Of a stretch of 64,000 nt of DNA, positions 11,730 to 23,880 are shown one piece after another. Where the stretch lies: the NCBI RefSeq assembly GCF_012273895.1, contig NC_052105.1, positions 5,556,716-5,620,715 of the forward strand, written 5' to 3'. The notes below the pieces were generated by a model that searched no databases, was not told the origin of the DNA, and saw only the letters and a program-made list of their open reading frames with translations. Position 1 is the first letter of the stretch. Each line of letters starts with the position of its first letter. Origin of the DNA: Zerene cesonia (lineage: Eukaryota; Arthropoda; Insecta; Lepidoptera; Pieridae). Made by a program: the position numbers and the translations under genes.

Positions 11730-14700
11730 TCAAGTGGCACAATTAATAAGTATATTCCGTATCTCAGTGTTGAGTGCCCGCAGAGCTTGTTCATCGGTTT
11801 GTTCGTTCGCGACGAGTTGTTCGCGTTGTGACATCAAGTCTTTGAGGCGAGTATTCATAGGATTTATTGGCGCTTTTCTGAAATAAAATACATTTTGACG
11901 TGACAACGTCTTAAATTAGGTTGCGGCTCGGAGACACTCATGAAAAAGTGTAACGCCCGGTAACGTTACGATGAGTCACCGAACTATGATCGGTCCGCCG
12001 CGCGCGCAGCACTAGAGAATTAGGCGCATTGAATCGGCGCGTGCTTGTGTCTCTGTCTCTGTCTTTTTAGTAAACAAAATATATTTTCTATAGTTAAAAT
12101 TTGTGCAATTCTTATTTTCATTCAATTCCTTGTTCCTATTGTGCAATTTAATAATATTCATATCAATAAATATTCTACCGAGAAAAAGACGTTGTCACGT
12201 AAAATCTTCGCCCGTAAAACCGACTTTACAGGCAACCATTTTTTTTTAAATTAAAAACACTTTGTATGTCCTTATTTCACAAAATATGTCCATATTTCAC
12301 AGAAACTAATCCTAGTTACTTGAGTAAAAATACATATATTTATGTCAGCTCTATGTTTAAAATAACTTACATTAAATCGTCGTAAATCTCCATCCCTTCA
12401 GGACCGGACGTACCTAAAGATCAAAATACAAAATCATAATGTCACTTATACATGTACATTATATACACGATAAACCAGTCGCTGGTTCATATTCGAAATT
12501 CAGAAATTCAGCAAAAAACAGAATAATTAAAAAATATATATATTTTATAAATGAACTAGATGGGCTTCGCAAGGGTTAACCCGAGATAAAAAAAAATGGC
12601 TACGCTTTATTAATTTAGTTGAACCTGAAACTATATTTTGTTATGTGGGAGTCAAGCACGCTTCGGGCTGAATTGGGCCAGATTGTACCGGGGAAATACA
12701 CACCCACGGAAAACCGGCGTGAATAGAAGCATGCTATTGTGTTTCGTACGGTGAGTGGGGGGGAGGGGGGGGGGAAGCCCGTTTCCTCAATCCTTTCCAT
12801 ATCCCTTCCCCATAAAAACGGGCAGCGCATTCGCAGAGGCTCTATCTCTGCGAATGTGCACGGACGGTGGTGATCGCTTACCCTCAGGCGAACCACCAGC
12901 TCAGTTTTCCGCTATGACATTAAAAAAAAGAATTGATTCATACTTATAAGCGATCGTGACTCCATCGCCGGGGAATTGGCTAGAATGTCCACGTAAAAAT
13001 CATCTTTGAGTTTATTTATGTCGACTTCGTTCTTGTCATCCATTACAATCTCTTCTTGATCTTCGATGGGATCCAACCTGAAAAAACCAAGAAATAAAAT
13101 AAAAAACATGGTGGGCCTTTTAAATTCATACTTTGAATTACTTTTTTTTTTAATTGACAGTTAGTGGACAAATACGACTAATATAATTTGCTAATGGCTG
13201 GTGTTTGATTGCTTGTAGAACACGGCATTAAAAATAAATAATGTGATAATCAGCGTTTTCTTTTCTAGTTCAAAACACTATATTTTTTCTTTGCGCAAAC
13301 TACTATCGTTCCTTTTTTTTCTCTTTTTTCCTCATGATTTATGTCACCAACCAGTTTACTTTTTTTTTCTTAAAATATCGATATATAATCTGTGTTACCC
13401 GTCAGCCAGTTGCCGCCGCTGGTCCCTCAGCGTGTGCAGCAGCTGCCGGCGCGCAGCCAGCTTGGCGCGGTGCAGCTCACGCACGGCGCGCCCCCACTGC
13501 TCTTTGAAGAACGCCTTCGNNNNNNNNNNNNNNNNNNNNNNNNNNNNNNNNNNNNNNNNNNNNNNNNNNNNNNNNNNNNNNNNNNNNNNNNNNNNNNNNN
13601 NNNNNNNNNNNNNNNNNNNNNNNNNNNNNNNNNNNNNNNNNNNNNNNNNNNNNNNNNNNNNNNNNNNNNNNNNNNNNNNNNNNNNNNNNNNNNNNNNNNN
13701 NNNNNNNNNNNNNNNNNNNNNNNNNNNNNNNNNNNNNNNNNNNNNNNNNNNNNNNNNNNNNNNNNNNNNNNNNNNNNNNNNNNNNNNNNNNNNNNNNNNN
13801 NNNNNNNNNNNNNNNNNNNNNNNNNNNNNNNNNNNNNNNNNNNNNNNNNNNNNNNNNNNNNNNNNNNNNNNNNNNNNNNNNNNNNNNNNNNNNNNNNNNN
13901 NNNNNNNNNNNNNNNNNNNNNNNNNNNNNNNNNNNNNNNNNNNNNNNNNNNNNNNNNNNNNNNNNNNNNNNNNNNNNNNNNNNNNNNNNNNNNNNNNNNN
14001 NNNNNNNNNNNNNNNNNNNNNNNNNNNNNNNNNNNNNNNNNNNNNNNNNNNNNNNNNNNNNNNNNNNNNNNNNNNNNNNNNNNNNNNNNNNNNNNNNNNN
14101 NNNNNNNNNNNNNNNNNNNNNNNNNNNNNNNNNNNNNNNNNNNNNNNNNNNNNNNNNNNNNNNNNNNNNNNNNNNNNNNNNNNNNNNNNNNNNNNNNNNN
14201 NNNNNNNNNNNNNNNNNNNNNNNNNNNNNNNNNNNNNNNNNNNNNNNNNNNNNNNNNNNNNNNNNNNNNNNNNNNNNNNNNNNNNNNNNNNNNNNNNNNN
14301 NNNNNNNNNNNNNNNNNNNNNNNNNNNNNNNNNNNNNNNNNNNNNNNNNNNNNNNNNNNNNNNNNNNNNNNNNNNNNNNNNNNNNNNNNNNNNNNNNNNN
14401 NNNNNNNNNNNNNNNNNNNNNNNNNNNNNNNNNNNNNNNNNNNNNNNNNNNNNNNNNNNNNNNNNNNNNNNNNNNNNNNNNNNNNNNNNNNNNNNNNNNN
14501 NNNNNNNNNNNNNNNNNNNATTCTACCGAGAAAAAGACGTTGTCACGTAAAATCTTCGCCCGTAAAACCGACTTTATAGGCAACCATTTTTTTTTTAATA
14601 TTCGTGAAATTAATAGAAACGAGAATTGAATAGAATAATAAAAATCGGATTCAATCAATAATAAAATATATTGGTATGCTGTAGCTTCTTATAAAAAATG

Positions 14701-17700
14701 TTTTCAAATTTTAACTGTTGTATTTTAACGCGCCTGGAAAAATTTTTTTCCCTTTATATCTTTAAAACTTTTAGATTATTAATTAGTTAGCATATATTTA
14801 CTTACCAACTCCTGAATTAGACTGGCAGTTTGATCTTTCGTTAATCCGGAGCATCTACTTTCAGCATCCTTTTCAACATTTTTCAAATCCATCTAAAAAA
14901 AAATGCAATAAAACTGTGAATACAAGTGAAAGACACATCGGTCACCTTTGCTATTTATTTTAACATTGAAGCAGAGAACATGTTATGTGCCGTTATGACT
15001 TATATTAATAATATTTACTGGTTGGTTTTTATTGTTGTATATACTACGCATAGTAGTAGCCAGATCTTATTTAGTAATCTTTATTTTGAAATTATAAATA
15101 TAATAGGAAAAAAAATGCAAGAAAATAAAATGAGGGTGAACCGATTGAATTCAAACAATGTTTTAAAGGGTCAATATTTAGAAAATTTTTAAATGAATAC
15201 ATATAACTTATTTCGTTTAAAAAATTAAGGAAGCATCAAAAAAAGCCAACATCACGCGGTGTTCCCAGGCGGTCACCCATCCAAGTACTGACCGCGCCCG
15301 ACGTTACTTAACTTCGGTGATCGGACGAGAACCCGTGTATTCAACGTGGTATGGACGTTGGCGACAGTACAAATAAAATTAATGAATGGAATACGTACGG
15401 TATTTAGATAAATGTTATCACATACCATTAATAGATGGCTGTCTGTGCGTTTACTTAGTTTAATATTAGAATGAACGTATAGATGACGTTGAAATAAAAC
15501 TATTGCGCGATGTCTGATAGCTATGACCATGTAACTTCATATGTATTTTAGATTCAAAAGTATAAAATCCTCGCAATATTATTATCATAAAAAAATAGGT
15601 AAATAGAGAACCTCACACCGTCTGAATATAGAAGTTGATCATAATGAAAAATAAACAAAAAATAATAACAAAAAGCCAACATCACGCGGTGTTCCCAGGC
15701 GGTCACCCATCCAAGTACTGACCGCGCCCGACGTTGCTTAACTTCGGTGATCGGACGAGAACCGGTGTATTCAACGTGGTATGGACGTTGGCGGACAGTA
15801 GTTGAAAATTATAGACCAGAAAAGAAAACATTTAAAAAAAGATCCGATTCATAGGATATATTTATAGGTAAGACAACAAAAAATTGTCTTTCCTCTTTAT
15901 GGACTATGAAGGTCGAAGAACCTTAGAAGAAGTCTTGTTTAGAAAAAAATATTTAAGTTATACTAAATTAAGCACACAGACTAACTATACAATATTTTGT
16001 CTGATAAAATAAATACATAAGATTCATAGAACCGTTACTCACTTTAAGTCCATCAATTATGTTCTCCATTTTCTGAATCTTTAATTGCAGGTCTTCTATA
16101 GTGCGGTCCTTCACCTTCAGCTGGTGATTCATGTCGTCCTCCATCTTCTGCGACGCTTCCCTTAAATCTTTGTATTTCGCCGTGTAATGTTCTTCTAGAG
16201 CTTTCTTTGCTTCTAGTAACTGAAAGAATGATAGAATCATCAGTGAGGTCGACATTCTTACACAACTAGCTAGCTTTCCGCCCGTGGATTTCACTGCGTG
16301 GACGAAGGAAGTTCCAGATAAAGAGTAGCACATGCCACTCTCTAGCCTCCCAACCTTCCTAGATGCAACTATATCACATTAATCACTCCAGTCGGTTAAA
16401 AAACAGGAAGTTATTGAGTACACCACAAAAAAAAAAAACGAAAAATTGAGGAAAAAGAAAAACAAACAACCCATAATGTTAACAAAATAAATGTTGTTCT
16501 ACGTATGTTCGGATTTATGGCTAGAAGTATCTTAGTCGTTTATACGATAAAGAATAACAATTATACGGGTTAACTGAACAATCGAATATCATGTAGGTAC
16601 CTGCTGTACTGTAATTCAAAATTGATACCTTTGTCTTTGGGAAGGTCAGTTAAAAAAAAAATGTTTAGGTCCCACCTTCCTCTCCCGCTGCGCGTTCCTG
16701 TGGCCGCGCAGGGCGAAGTCCCCGGTGGCGCGGCTGAGGTCGGCCGCGAGCTGGCGGCACTGCTCCACGCCGCGCGCCAGCCGGCCCTCCAGCTCCGCGC
16801 GGCGCTTCGCCCACTCGCCCGCCAGCAGCTCCAGGTGGTAGTCCTCCTTGCGTTTCAGCTGAAGGGAAATTACATACAAAAATTGAGGTATGAGATTAAA
16901 ACAATAACAAATATAAGTAATACTCCCATAGTCTCTCATAGAAATTTCGACACAACACACACACATATTTAAAGAAGTAAATGCGGTTTTTAAAACTAAT
17001 TCCTTTTGGGCTAACTTGGGATAACTGGTACAATGGCAAAGATACGCGTTCAGTTCATAATGGATTGAGCAGTGATGACATTGCAAGTACATAAAAATTT
17101 GTTAATTTATAGTTAACTAGCCGAAACCCGCGACGTACCTCGCGTGGTATCCGGATAAAAAAACTATGTGCTAATCCAATATAATAATCTCTATGCTAAA
17201 TTTCATACAGATACGATAAGCTATTTTCGTGTAAAAGAGTAACATACATACAATATACATACAGCAACTTTCCTTTGCAAAAATACATCTAAAATAATGT
17301 TAAAATCAAGTTTTAATAAAATAAGTACAAACCTGTATTTTAAACAGTTTCTGCTGTTGTTCTTTCCAGTCTTCGAGCTCATCCACATACTTCTGCATTA
17401 TCGTATCGCGATCCGCCGCCGTCATTACTTTGTTCACGGCATCTGAATAATATATTATGAATAGTTATTTCATGGCTATAATATTTTTTTATGTACTTAT
17501 ATGTAATAAATTATATTTTCTTATAAGGTGCATAACACATGGATTTTTTATAATAATTTAGACCCACTGGGTAAGAAAATACAAATAAATGTAAATATGT
17601 CATCGTTTTAAAAAAATAAACATGTAAAAAATAAAAAAATAATAATAAAAAAATGAAGAATTAGAACAGAATAAACAAACCTCTTACATTGGCCGTAAAA

Positions 17701-20700
17701 CATGTGTCACTTTTTGTGGCCTCCAACTTTACCGGTTCTCTGAAATTATAAAAAGAAAAAGATTTGCGACGTGAAAATAGGCAAACATACAAACAAACTA
17801 AGATGCACCTATTAATAAGGATAATAAGTTTGCTTTCAATAGAAAAAAAAATACATGATTTTAATTGTTTCATTTGTGTTGTTTCAACTTTTTTGTAATT
17901 CAGAGTTGCCATCGCATAGAAATCTTGAATACAAAATATGCAAAAGAAATGTTGACCACAAAATATGCCTGAATCTTATTCATCTTATTCATCACCGATT
18001 GAACTACTCAATCACATGTCCCTTTGCTTTGTGTAATGATTTAATATTTTTTGCAATATTCCAAAAATAATAAAAAAAATATTAAGAAAACAACTTTACC
18101 GTTCAATTAAATCTTCCAAATTATTGTCCTCTTTCTCAGTATCTCCCACTAGCTCGTTTTTCTCTTCCTGAACGTCATCACACTGAATTTGCATATCTGA
18201 AGTAGTTTTATGTGTTGCCAGTAATTTCTCTTGGCTAGAAGCAAAAGTATCGCACATCTTCTTTATAAGTTCGGCTATTTCGTTTGTAGGCAACATCGCT
18301 TCGCCCGATGCGTTTGTATACCTGTAATTTTACGTAAATCTATAGGCATATCTTAAATGTGATAAATTGGGATTCAGGAATAATATTTAGTGGTTTTATT
18401 TATATTTATCTAACATAGTATTTCTTTTTTCTCATATTTAAGTTATTTTATCAATTATGTTAATATGTAATGTCCTTTTTTTATAATTCCTATTCTGTCG
18501 CACTTGGTATTGGTTGCTTCGAATAAATTGTTAATTTTATAAAGTAATAAAATCTTTTGCGTTTTATATTTACGAGTGTATGATTTTAATTCATTGTGTG
18601 TGGAATAAATATATAAAAAACTAAAGTATTATTATGTCTGTTATTAACAATTATATTCTCTATAAGCATAATTAGAAAAAAATAATCCGCAGCTAGTTAA
18701 TCACCTAGCAGTGTTAGAAGGCGCCACCCCCCGGTAACCCCCCAAGCCCCCTAGATCGGTGCAGCTGCCAGCTCGGCCCTGGATGAGGATGTCTTCAGAG
18801 TCCACCACCACCTGCTGTTCTGGATCCACTTTTAACTGGGTCGCACTGCGTGCTGTTAGGAGTGGCTTCTGAAAACAGTTTAATTGGTTTTAATAAGATT
18901 TCATTACAGGGAACACACATTAAGTATTTATTAATTAAAAAACATTAATATCAAGATTACATGTTTGAATAGCACATCTCTATAACTAAAGAGCATTGTG
19001 CTAATTATATTATGAAATCTATTTGCATATGGTAGTCGATTTGAGCCCCTAAAGACAATTTTTTTTTTGGTAGGGGACAGAAGGCTAATTTCTAAATATA
19101 AAGAAAAATCAAACAGTGGAACATATATATAATTTTCCCCCTAACGTTATACGTTATTTCACTTATTCATACCTGTGAATTTTTTTTAACTCCAAGATAT
19201 TTCAAGCTCAGCTCCACATCCATATAGGGACGTCTAGAACCTTCTCTGATGACGTCATCGCACCGCAATATAAAGCAGCGCTCGTGCACTGTTAGCGATT
19301 TGTCATTTTGGCAGAAGTTGGTAATGAAAAGTTCGATGTCATCAGTTGGTATCAGTTTTCGGAGATCCATACTGCATATACCTTCAGATAATACATTTCA
19401 TTGGCATGGAATCTCTAATTGTTATTTATTACCACAGACGAAATATTTAACTAATAAAAACAATATTTAATTGCTTCTTCAAAATGATCATAGGTACCAG
19501 GATTACAAGATAGCTGAAAGCTCTTTTCTTCAATCTTTTTCAAACTATATAAGAGTGCTATATGCGTGAGAGAGAGATAGGATATGGCGACCTCTTTCTC
19601 ATTCTAAGCTAAGGAACCAATAAAACCTTTGGTTTCAACTTCTTAAAGTATAGTCCTAGACATAATGTTTTTTTTTTTTATATTTTGTAATTTATAAAAT
19701 TTTGTTTAGATAATGACATAAGTGTATAAACAATACATACCAACATCTTTTTCACCCACACACACTCTAGTGACGAGATGTGGGCACTCTGCAAAATACC
19801 TGCCAAGTGTGGACAGGTCAGTTTGCAAACGCAGTGATGTGCGTTGGTTGAACTGCGCTCTACTAGTATTGCCCATTGTTGTTGCACTCACTCTGAAATT
19901 AAGAGAGTAATAAATAATTTTCCGATCACATGTACTGTGTGTTTTCTGATTCTGTATGTAATCCTAATTGTTAATATCTTATGATTTCTTCGTTAAATGA
20001 GTAGTTAATAGCACATTTATAGGTCTACTAGATAAATAAATTATTTCACCCTCAATATAAGATAACATATATAAACTTAATATTCCAAATGTAGTGATTA
20101 AATATAAATTTGGAAAAAAATATGTTCTTTTTTTACACTTACCTGTCTGTCATTATATTATGTGTAAACACTGTGTAGGTCACATACGAAAATGCTGTCT
20201 CCTTTAATGTTGATGGCAACAACTGAAACATAATTATAAAAGAAATTAAATTTTGAATTTTTATTCAGTTACATTCACTCCAATCTTATGAGCAATAAAA
20301 ACTCTTACTGTTTGTCAGCCTCTTCTCCCCTAAACCAACAAACCGATTCAGATGTGATTAAGTACAGAATTAGTTCAAGAACTAAGAAAGTACATAGAAA
20401 CTATGCACATAAAAACCCAGGATGTTTGTCTTTTCCTTCAACTAGGGGGTCGAAGATATGGCCAGTAAACTAGTATAAAATAAATAAAAGTGCATGTGTA
20501 GCTGTAAAGTAAAACATACACACCAAGTCTAGATTCTCCACAGATCCAATAACCAGACTTAACAAGAACAAATGGTTCCCATCACCAATCTGTATAAGCC
20601 CTTCCTCACAAATTAACTTAGGTTGTAGATCTATTGAAGAAGCAACTCTCTTGCTTTCCGCTATGTATTCCTCTAGAATAAAATAAAAAGTAGTAAAAAC

Positions 20701-22271
20701 ACTATTATAAATATAAAAACAATGTGATTATATTGAGAGTATTAAATTACGAAGATAATATTTAAACAATGAGAATAAACATACCAACTTTTAACAAAAT
20801 TGATTTAGATGCAGGTGGATTTTTTTCTTGCCTGCTGGATGGATTCACTATTTCATTGCTGTGAAACATCCTTAGTTCATTCCTCTGTAACAGGTAAAAT
20901 ACAATTTTTCATTTATATATGATAGTAAAAAATCTCTAAAGTGCCTTCAATATAAAGAAATATCCATATGGGAGATCTTAAGTCCCCTAAAATAGAAAAT
21001 GATGTTTTTTAACAAAGATATTCACACAAATTAAAAATATATATTTTTTTTAAATATAAAATAGCTCTTTTAAACAAACTGCAAAACTCACAGGAGTGGG
21101 TGTGCTGACCCTATCTTCAATAGTAAGACTCATCAACAGTTGTGGGTGGCAACACTTTCCCTCTGATTTCACACCTAGCAATTTATGCCATGAATGTTTT
21201 ACCTGAAAGTTTTATTTACATCCTTAGATTAAAAATTCTTGTCTCACTTATAAAATACATAAGACATAATCATCTTCTCTTTTTATGTTACCTTTGGAAA
21301 ATTAATAAAGTATTATACTGTTTAATAAATGAAATAAAGTGAATAAAATATTTATGTACAATGTATCCACTATTTTAAAATTATAGTTATAGTAAATAAT
21401 TTCTCCAAACAAAGTTTACTTTGTAGGCGTTCAGTGCAAGAAGACAAGACAACATCTATTGTGGTAATTTTAATAGGCAATCAATCCGCATTACAAATAC
21501 TCACATCCACAAATTTATTAGCAGGGCAAGGTTGAGCTCCAAGCAGGCTGAGAAGTAGGTAACCAACTTTATCTTTTCTGCCTTGAGAGCCAGTAGTATA
21601 CACCTCAACTTTAACTGGTACATTTTGTACTCTTAAACTGTAAACAAATTTAAATAAACTAGACATGTTTTTAAAAACTCCAAGATGTTTATGAATAAAC
21701 AAAACAGATGCAGAACAATTAAAGATCAATCTCATAGATTAATTTGTATATAAATAGGAAACATTTATTAAGTTCAGTGTGGAATTATTTAATAAATAAT
21801 TATATTTAATATTATTATAATGGAAAGATTTTGTTTGTTAACTACACATTCATATGTAATGAATTCTAGGATAAAAAATAAAAGGTTCTGCAGAATACAA
21901 AGCAGTTAAATATGCAATGATAACAATTTTAATGAAATCTCTTAAAATGTGCGTCACATTACCGTGCTTTCTGGAAAATATAAAATTTACCTTCGAAATC
22001 TTCTTTTATCAGCTTCCCAAACTAGTTCCGCATCGAAGACTGGTGCGTGACTGGGCACCGTTGGATCAGTTTCCAGCATGTATCCATTTAGGGAACCACT
22101 TACAATAAAGGGCGATCGTAAAAAACCAAACCCAAGTCCTGTTAAAGACATAAATAAAAGTTTTTTTAAAACGTACTCATAAACATTAACCAAATCAAAG
22201 TCTCACACATATTAATTACCCTCTTTTACATGCAGAACAATTTGTATGATAGGTCCTCTCAATTCATCCAT
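11730..22271 (-). CDS. Cep120: Centrosomal protein CEP120
   Basis: Twenty exons: 22220-22271, 21991-22138, 21505-21637, 21092-21202, 20785-20884, 20524-20672, 20143-20222, 19741-19892, 19173-19381, 18705-18868, 18100-18321, 17681-17739, 17333-17442, 16676-16858, 16043-16219, 14806-14892, one from 13399 into gap 2, 12944-13077, 12371-12413, 11730-11877. At least 860 aa. The N-terminal C2 domain (exons 1-4: ELVWEADKRRF, DKVGYLLLSLLGAQ, HSWHKLLG) and further C2 regions in exons 6-9 match vertebrate CEP120. Exons 13-17 are coiled coil; ELEDWKEQQQKLF, LLAGEWAKRRAELEG and FFKEQWGRAVREL align with its diagnostic segments. The last exon (RLKDLMSQREQLV...LNTEIRNIL) matches the CEP120 C-terminus. CEP120 works with SPICE1/CPAP in centriole elongation. 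Start: ATG encoding MDELRGPIIQIV. One intron holds two 5S genes. Confidence 0.9.
11892..12248. repeat. Short element with inverted repeats in last CEP120 intron
   Basis: ACGTGACAACGTCTT at 11898-11912 is mirrored by AAGACGTTGTCACGT at 12186-12200. The interior is GC-rich around 11985-12040. The right side (12172-12248) recurs with one mismatch at 14520-14597, next to gap 2. Probably a non-autonomous DNA element; family not recognised. Confidence 0.6.
12598..12933 (+). repeat. Non-LTR retrotransposon 3' fragment
   Basis: GC-rich block in an AT-rich intron that ends GGTGGTGATCGCTTACC, CAGGCGAACCACCAGCTC and then an A-run, the usual end of a family of lepidopteran LINE fragments known from memory. 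It includes a G-run at about 12757-12774. The A-run stops within about 15 bases of the CEP120 splice donor at 12942-12943. Open frames here (12615-12949) are repeat-derived. Confidence 0.6.
13520..14519. other. Assembly gap 2 (1000 N), inside CEP120
   Basis: Exactly 1000 N. It removes the 5' part and acceptor of the CEP120 exon ending at 13399 (visible peptide KAFFKEQWGRAVREL...). Its two flanks are unlike each other. The right flank starts inside a second copy of the repeat at 12172-12248. Confidence 0.95.
14520..14600 (+). repeat. Partial second copy of the 12172-12248 repeat
   Basis: Starts at the right edge of gap 2 and matches 12172-12248 with one visible substitution (CTTTATAGG here, CTTTACAGG there), ending in a T-run. 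The rest of the element is presumably hidden in the gap. Confidence 0.8.
15244..15362 (-). rRNA. 5S rRNA gene, CEP120 intron copy 1
   Basis: Full-length 118-base 5S body running GCCAACGTCCATACCACG...CGTGATGTTGGC, followed by seven T. It differs from the window consensus by two substitutions: CACGGGTTC for CACCGGTTC, and AAGTAACG for AAGCAACG. It is the only copy with a change next to the CCGG box. It lies in the CEP120 intron between exons 16 and 15 and points the same way as the gene. Its upstream flank (TTTTATTTGTACTGTC) matches the copy at 40055. Confidence 0.9.
15674..15792 (-). rRNA. 5S rRNA gene, CEP120 intron copy 2
   Basis: Consensus 5S body with a GGCTTTTTG terminator, 312 bases upstream of the previous copy in transcription order. 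The sequence after the terminator (TTATTATTTTTTGTTTAT) matches that after the copy at 39616, which marks it as the partner of that gene in a duplicated pair. Confidence 0.95.
17117..17270 (+). repeat. LINE-tail repeat fragment in CEP120 intron
   Basis: CTAGCCGAAACCCGCGACGT start, then GCTAAATTTCATACAGATAC and GTGTAAAAGAGTAACATACA, ending in ATACATACA simple repeats: the layout of lepidopteran RTE-like tails. It lies about 60 bases from the exon at 17333-17442. Confidence 0.55.
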
Positions 22272-23880
22272 TTATAATAATAAAAATTACTGCAAATTAT
22301 ATAAAATTATAGATTTTATACACAATGTAAACAAACGCTTCGAAATTTGAATTTATATTATGTCAACTACATGTCAACTTAGATCTGAACTGTCAGTTGG
22401 TAATTTATAGTAAGGTGTTAATCTATATGTAAATAATGATAGTTTTATGACAACATTATTTAATTATTTCGTATCGATAAACTTTACTTATAATTTGTAT
22501 TTTTATTAAAGATAAATTAATGAAAATCTGTCAAATTACAAAAAGTAAAACACGTGATAGAGGGATTAATCTATGACTTGCAATAAAATACAGAAATCAT
22601 TAAAACTAAGAAAAAAAATATTATTGGACGATTCTTGGTTTATTTTGTATAAACACTTATTATATCAGCTATAGAATAAGTAGGAATCTATCTATCTGCT
22701 ATAACAGTACTATAACCGGTTCTACCCTTTATAGGACTAAATTAAAATATTGATTTATAAATTATCAATATAATGAGTTTAAATGTTAGTGGTCTTTAGA
22801 TTTTATTTGATAATGTTTTTATCGATAATCAATATATTTTTTTAAATAAGCAATTTAAAAACATTTTACTGACTAATAAAGTACCTAATAAGTATTATCT
22901 TGAGGATCTAAGCTAATAAGATGAATATATGAAGAAGAATTTAATCTAAAAAATCGACTCTATGCTTGAATTTTAATAAAATATGAAGTATGGTCTATTT
23001 ACACAATTAAATACCCAAATTAAAAAGGTTTTTAACTTTGAGTACATAAAGCGAAATCTCAGATTAATAAAATCAATAACATTCCAATATGAATATACCT
23101 ACATACTTTTGTAGATATAATATGGTTTCTATTTGGTAATTGATTTGACTCGGCAAGTTGATCATGATGTTGACAAATTAAAAATAGTAGAAAGAGATAA
23201 AAATATAAACAAATAAGAATTATACTTCCTGTCAAAGAAAATGCTTGACTTTTGTTAGGATCTTACAATCAGTAAAACTAAATGATACAGATATTTCATA
23301 TTTAAATAATTCAGAAATAATTAAAAATAACATGAAGAAATTTTTATATGAATACAAAGTGCTACGAAGTAGTAAATCAACAAAAGAAACGTCAAATGAA
23401 CAACGGTAAATACCTCAGTATAAATCTAGCGCTACCTTATATTACTTTTATCACTTGTGATACTTGTTAATTGTAGGCTCGGTAATTATTTGTGACTGCG
23501 AGATCGATAGAAAGGTTAGGTATCTAATCGCGGTGGTAGACTTGAATAGTGAACGAGGCCTGACCGGCGTGGATGAAGTGGTTCAACGGAGCGCGACGAA
23601 AAGTAATTTGTACAAAAACTAAATTCAGTTCATTGCGACTGCCGTGTCGTTCGTGATGTTTTGTCTGACCGCACAATATATCGGTGATCATTGTTGCTAG
23701 ACGGTTTTTACTGCTAAATCTCATGCGCCGGTATCGGTAAATCTCCGCGTGTCTATCCCGTTCTGTTTTTAATGTATACCTACCTAAAAGTTTTCGAAAT
23801 AAATAACGCAATATCGAATTGGTTAATCGTATGAAGTGTAATTATAATCGAACGAATAAAAAGTGGATTCATCAGAGGAA
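22272..23880. promoter_or_regulatory. Divergent promoter region, CEP120 / TEX14-like
   Basis: 1.6 kb between two head-to-head start codons, so both promoters must lie here or in unseen UTR exons. The first 1.1 kb is very AT-rich. The part at about 23460-23880 is less so and is probably the 5' UTR of the plus-strand gene; a 95-codon minus-strand open frame there (23524-23811) has no recognisable domain. No clear TATA or initiator can be assigned. Confidence 0.4.

Noticed and set aside
23524..23811. 95-codon minus-strand open frame in the divergent promoter
   Set aside because: No domain, no splice support, and it overlaps the likely 5' UTR of the plus-strand gene.
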